Shown: piece after piece, positions 6,670 through 8,428 of the stretch | Layout: each line of letters opens with the position of its first letter | How positions within the stretch are numbered: position 1 is the first letter of the stretch | NCBI GenBank assembly: GCA_001795315.1 | Contig: MGOH01000045.1 | Location: forward strand, 1 to 8,428 | DNA from: Chloroflexi bacterium RBG_19FT_COMBO_48_23 | GTDB lineage: Bacteria > Chloroflexota > Dehalococcoidia > GIF9 > UBA5620 | Reading direction: 5' to 3' | DNA: 8,428 nucleotides | Translations under genes and position numbers: made by a program | The notes under the pieces: generated by a model | Told to the model about the DNA's origin: nothing | What the model saw: the letters and a program-made list of their open reading frames with translations, nothing else | Databases searched by the model: none

Positions 6670-6753
6670 ATGGTCAAAGAGCTTATAAGTGTCATGGGCG
6701 GCTTCCTAGTCGTAGCTCTGCTTTTCTGGGTTTTTGCATGGCAATTAATGTGA
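6670..6753 (+). CDS. Very small membrane protein, 27 residues
   Basis: Not recognised. Almost entirely one membrane helix: MVKELISVMGGFLVVALLFW followed by VFAWQLM. AGGA (6659-6662) lies 7 bases before the ATG. Its core, an M-x-G-G motif followed by V/L-rich residues and a closing W-x-L, resembles that of the 44-residue ORF just upstream, so the two may be related or act together. It ends at TGA 6751-6753. Reading through that TGA is possible but runs into the selC gene, so I treat it as a stop. Confidence 0.4.
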   Translation: MVKELISVMGGFLVVALLFWVFAWQLM

Positions 6754-6883
6754 TGCCTGTTTCATCGGTCGCTGTGCTCTAAGGTAAAAGCCTGCCTAAA
6801 ATTCTCCTGTAACTCAGCTTGGTATTTTCTCCGGGATTACTTCCTTTCCTATCTGTGCTTGCTTTCAGTATGTGTTGAAGTTG
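6754..6883. other. Spacer between the small ORFs and selC
   Basis: 130 bp with no gene or clear terminator for either the plus-strand small ORFs or the minus-strand tRNA. Nothing else is visible. Confidence 0.4.
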
Positions 6884-6980
6884 TGGCGGGAGCGTATGGG
6901 AGTCGAACCCACCAGAGACATTTCTAATGCCTCCCGACGGATTTGAAGTCCGCGAAGCCCACCGGGACCCAAACGCTCCC
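6884..6980 (-). tRNA. selC: tRNA-Sec (anticodon UCA), CCA encoded
   Basis: Charged with serine, converted by SelA and delivered by SelB to UGA codons. Seen on the minus strand: an 8-bp acceptor stem GGGAGCGU (6980-6973) with ACGCUCCC (6895-6888), discriminator G and genomic CCA (6886-6884). There is a 6-bp D stem GGGUCC/GGGCUU with wobble pairs, an anticodon arm GCGGA-CUUCAAA-UCCGU with anticodon UCA, a long variable arm (GAGGCAUU/AAUGUCUC, 8 bp, loop AGA) and a T arm GUGGG-UUCGACU-CCCAU. The 8-bp acceptor plus 5-bp T stem and the extra-long variable arm are the bacterial tRNA-Sec signature. Length is 97 bases with CCA. It is on the strand opposite to selA and selB, so it has its own transcript; no clear promoter or terminator could be assigned. 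Confidence 0.97.
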
Positions 6981-7116
6981 CAATTTGAATTTCGTCTGCT
7001 GCTTGGAGCAGTATGTGCCCTCTCTTATCAGCTAACTTAGCTAACATGATACCAGATTCGTAGAGAGTAATGAAATCACCGTATATGATTTTGAGCAGTT
7101 CCTCTCCGTGCAAATT
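6981..7116. other. Upstream region of selC, facing the lutB-like gene
   Basis: Divergent control region between selC (minus) and the LutB-like gene (plus). It holds a short hairpin CTGCT-GCTTGG-AGCAG (6996-7011) and the repeat GCTAAC-TTA-GCTAAC (7031-7045). On the minus strand TATCAT (7051-7046) is a weak -10 candidate for selC. Nothing here is strong. Confidence 0.3.
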
Positions 7117-7125
7117 TGCTATAAT
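7117..7125 (+). promoter_or_regulatory. Extended -10 promoter of the LutB-like gene
   Basis: TGCTATAAT is a perfect extended -10 element (TGnTATAAT). No good -35 box is present at 16-18 bases, as is usual for extended -10 promoters. Predicted transcription start is about 7132, giving a leader of about 35 bases before ATG 7167. Confidence 0.55.
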
Positions 7126-7166
7126 TTGCCACGTTCTTATTTAGATTAAGTTGCTGGCAGATAGTT

Positions 7167-8428
7167 ATGGGTGAAGCATCTTTCTCTTCGCGCAATTCTG
7201 AGCCAACCGAGCTAAGCCGTTTACAAAAGGCGCGGCGTGTACAAGCTATGAGAAAGGCTTTTACTGTGGTCAAAAAAAGGCAAAAGGCAAACATCCGCAG
7301 GATACCAGACCTCGAAGACCGGAAGAAAAGGCTGAGGCAGACGCGTGAGAGTTCTGTTGGGAATGAGGCACTTCTAAACCGGGCAATGGAGAACCTGAGC
7401 CAAAATGGCATCAAGGTATACAGGGCGGATAGCAAGGCGGAGGCGGTAGCACTGGTTATCCGTGAGGTTAGTGATAGTAAGATGGTGGTCAAATCGAAAT
7501 CGAACTTGACTAAGGAAATCGGTTTGACTGGAGCGCTGGAAGCGGCTGGCGTCGAGGTTATCGAGACCGATATCGGGGACAGAATAATCCAGCTTTGCGG
7601 TGATGTGCCGTCGCATCCTACAGGGCCGGCCAGCCATCTCACCAGGCATGATATAGCCAAGATCCTCTCTGCTCACTTTGGGAAGAAGGTACAGCCCACT
7701 GCCCAGGCAATAGTTGGACTGATAAAGGATGAGATATCTGAGCATGTAGATAAAGCCGCAATAGGTATCACCGGGGCTAATGCCATTGCTGCCGAAGAAG
7801 GGGCCGTACTCTTGCTGCATAATGAGGGCAATATCATACAGGTAGCCATGCGCCCCGAGAAACATATAGTCATTGCCGGAATAGATAAGATATATCCCAA
7901 TATTGAAGAAGCTTTGAATATGGTAAAGCTTCAGACATTTTGTGCCACTGGCTCATTGTCGACATCGTTCGTAAATATAATCAGCGGCACGAGCCAGACC
8001 GCTGATATTGAAAAGCAGTTAATTAAAGGTGTGCATGGCCCCAGGGAACTCTGTCTAATTCTGGTTGATAATTACAGGAGCGATATAGCCAAAAGCGATT
8101 ATAAGGAGTTGCTCCACTGTATAGGTTGTGGCCAGTGTCTGTTAGTCTGTCCGGCTTATGGAGTCTATGGTACTAGATTTGGAGTTGGTAGCCATCTGGG
8201 TGGAAGAGGGATAGTTTATTCTGCGCTGAACAGAGAGGCATATTCAGAGGCTGATGAAGGTCTTAACCTGTGTCTTAGCTGTAAGAAGTGCCGGCAGAAC
8301 TGTCCTTTGGCTATAGATATTCCCTCTATGATTACCAGTTTACGTTTAGAAAAGCGCAAGAAAGTACTGGAGCCAAATCTACAAACTGCTTATGATTTCG
8401 TACGTGCTCATGTAGAATGGGTAGGCAG
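7167..8428 (+). CDS. LutB-like LUD-domain iron-sulfur protein (5' part)
   Basis: First 420 residues of a protein of the LutB/YkgF family, which carries electrons in lactate oxidation (LutABC) and in related dehydrogenase complexes in the cytoplasm. Seen: a charged helical N-terminus (LSRLQKARRVQAMRKAF); the LUD domain (about 60-300) with VVKSKSNLTKEIGL, IETDIGDRIIQLCGDVPSH, GITGANAIAAEEGAVLLLHNEG and HIVIAGIDKIYP; then two 4Fe-4S motifs, CIGCGQCLLVCP (C318, C321, C324, C328) and CLSCKKCRQNCP (C369, C372, C375, C379), followed by LAIDIPSMITSLR. Family members usually run 460-480 residues, but versions fused to further domains exist, and the gene continues past the window. No strong Shine-Dalgarno is seen; ATG 7167 fits the family start and the promoter. 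Whether it oxidises lactate or serves another donor is not decided; LutA and LutC would be expected nearby. Confidence 0.9.
   Translation, partial: MGEASFSSRNSEPTELSRLQKARRVQAMRKAFTVVKKRQKANIRRIPDLEDRKKRLRQTRESSVGNEALLNRAMENLSQNGIKVYRADSKAEAVALVIREVSDSKMVVKSKSNLTKEIGLTGALEAAGVEVIETDIGDRIIQLCGDVPSHPTGPASHLTRHDIAKILSAHFGKKVQPTAQAIVGLIKDEISEHVDKAAIGITGANAIAAEEGAVLLLHNEGNIIQVAMRPEKHIVIAGIDKIYPNIEEALNMVKLQTFCATGSLSTSFVNIISGTSQTADIEKQLIKGVHGPRELCLILVDNYRSDIAKSDYKELLHCIGCGQCLLVCPAYGVYGTRFGVGSHLGGRGIVYSALNREAYSEADEGLNLCLSCKKCRQNCPLAIDIPSMITSLRLEKRKKVLEPNLQTAYDFVRAHVEWVG

Noticed and set aside
6751..6930. Sec readthrough of the TGA ending the 27-residue ORF
   Set aside because: The frame stays open downstream but runs into the selC gene, the translated sequence is not protein-like, and only a 4-bp stem forms near the TGA.
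6865..7113. 82-codon minus-strand ORF covering selC
   Set aside because: It overlaps the whole tRNA gene; the tRNA structure is unambiguous.
7076..7900. Long minus-strand ORFs (up to 194 codons) opposite the LutB-like gene
   Set aside because: Shadows of the plus-strand gene, which has clear LUD and 4Fe-4S motifs throughout.
1..8428. CRISPR array, insertion sequence or phage genes
   Set aside because: No spaced repeats, transposase, integrase or terminal inverted repeats are visible in the window.

Overview
The window is a selenocysteine (Sec) decoding locus from an anaerobic-looking bacterium. It holds selD (minus strand), selA and selB (plus strand) and the selenocysteine tRNA gene selC (minus strand). 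The flanks are metabolic genes: the 3' end of a 2-oxoacid:ferredoxin oxidoreductase gamma subunit and a tandem ACT-domain protein on the left, and the 5' two-thirds or more of a LutB-like iron-sulfur protein on the right. Ferredoxin-dependent oxidoreductases, the Sec machinery and the moderate base composition fit an uncultured anaerobe. The gene styles recall Chloroflexota (Dehalococcoidia-like), but that assignment is a guess and nothing in the window proves it.

Layout. 2-379: korC-like 3' end, followed closely by the ACT protein (412-843). 955-2004, minus: selD. A conventional ORF scan cuts it to 316 residues from a TTG codon. The true gene starts at ATG 2004 and crosses an in-frame TGA (1953-1951) at the catalytic Cys17-equivalent position, followed by a SECIS-like hairpin, so SelD is itself a selenoprotein of 349 residues. 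2005-2156: divergent promoter region; both predicted transcripts start only a few bases before their ATGs. 2157-3536 selA and 3627-5474 selB. 5475-6179, minus: a zinc-ribbon membrane protein whose frame is broken once by TGA (5642-5640), continues for 54 more plausible codons, and stops exactly against the selB stop. A hairpin with a GU-containing loop lies at SECIS distance after this TGA, so it is a candidate undescribed selenoprotein, or failing that a single-nonsense pseudogene. 6182-6504: no intact gene; it holds a possible promoter, small inverted repeats and a frame-broken reading frame on the minus strand. 6505-6753: two very small membrane-protein ORFs. 6884-6980, minus: tRNA-Sec(UCA). 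7167-8428: LutB-like protein, running off the window.

How the parts fit. SelD makes selenophosphate; SelA converts seryl-tRNA-Sec to selenocysteyl-tRNA-Sec using it; SelB carries that tRNA to UGA codons marked by a SECIS. All four parts are present, so UGA decoding is available for SelD itself and for any local UGA-containing gene. That is the main reason the interrupted zinc-ribbon gene deserves a second look.
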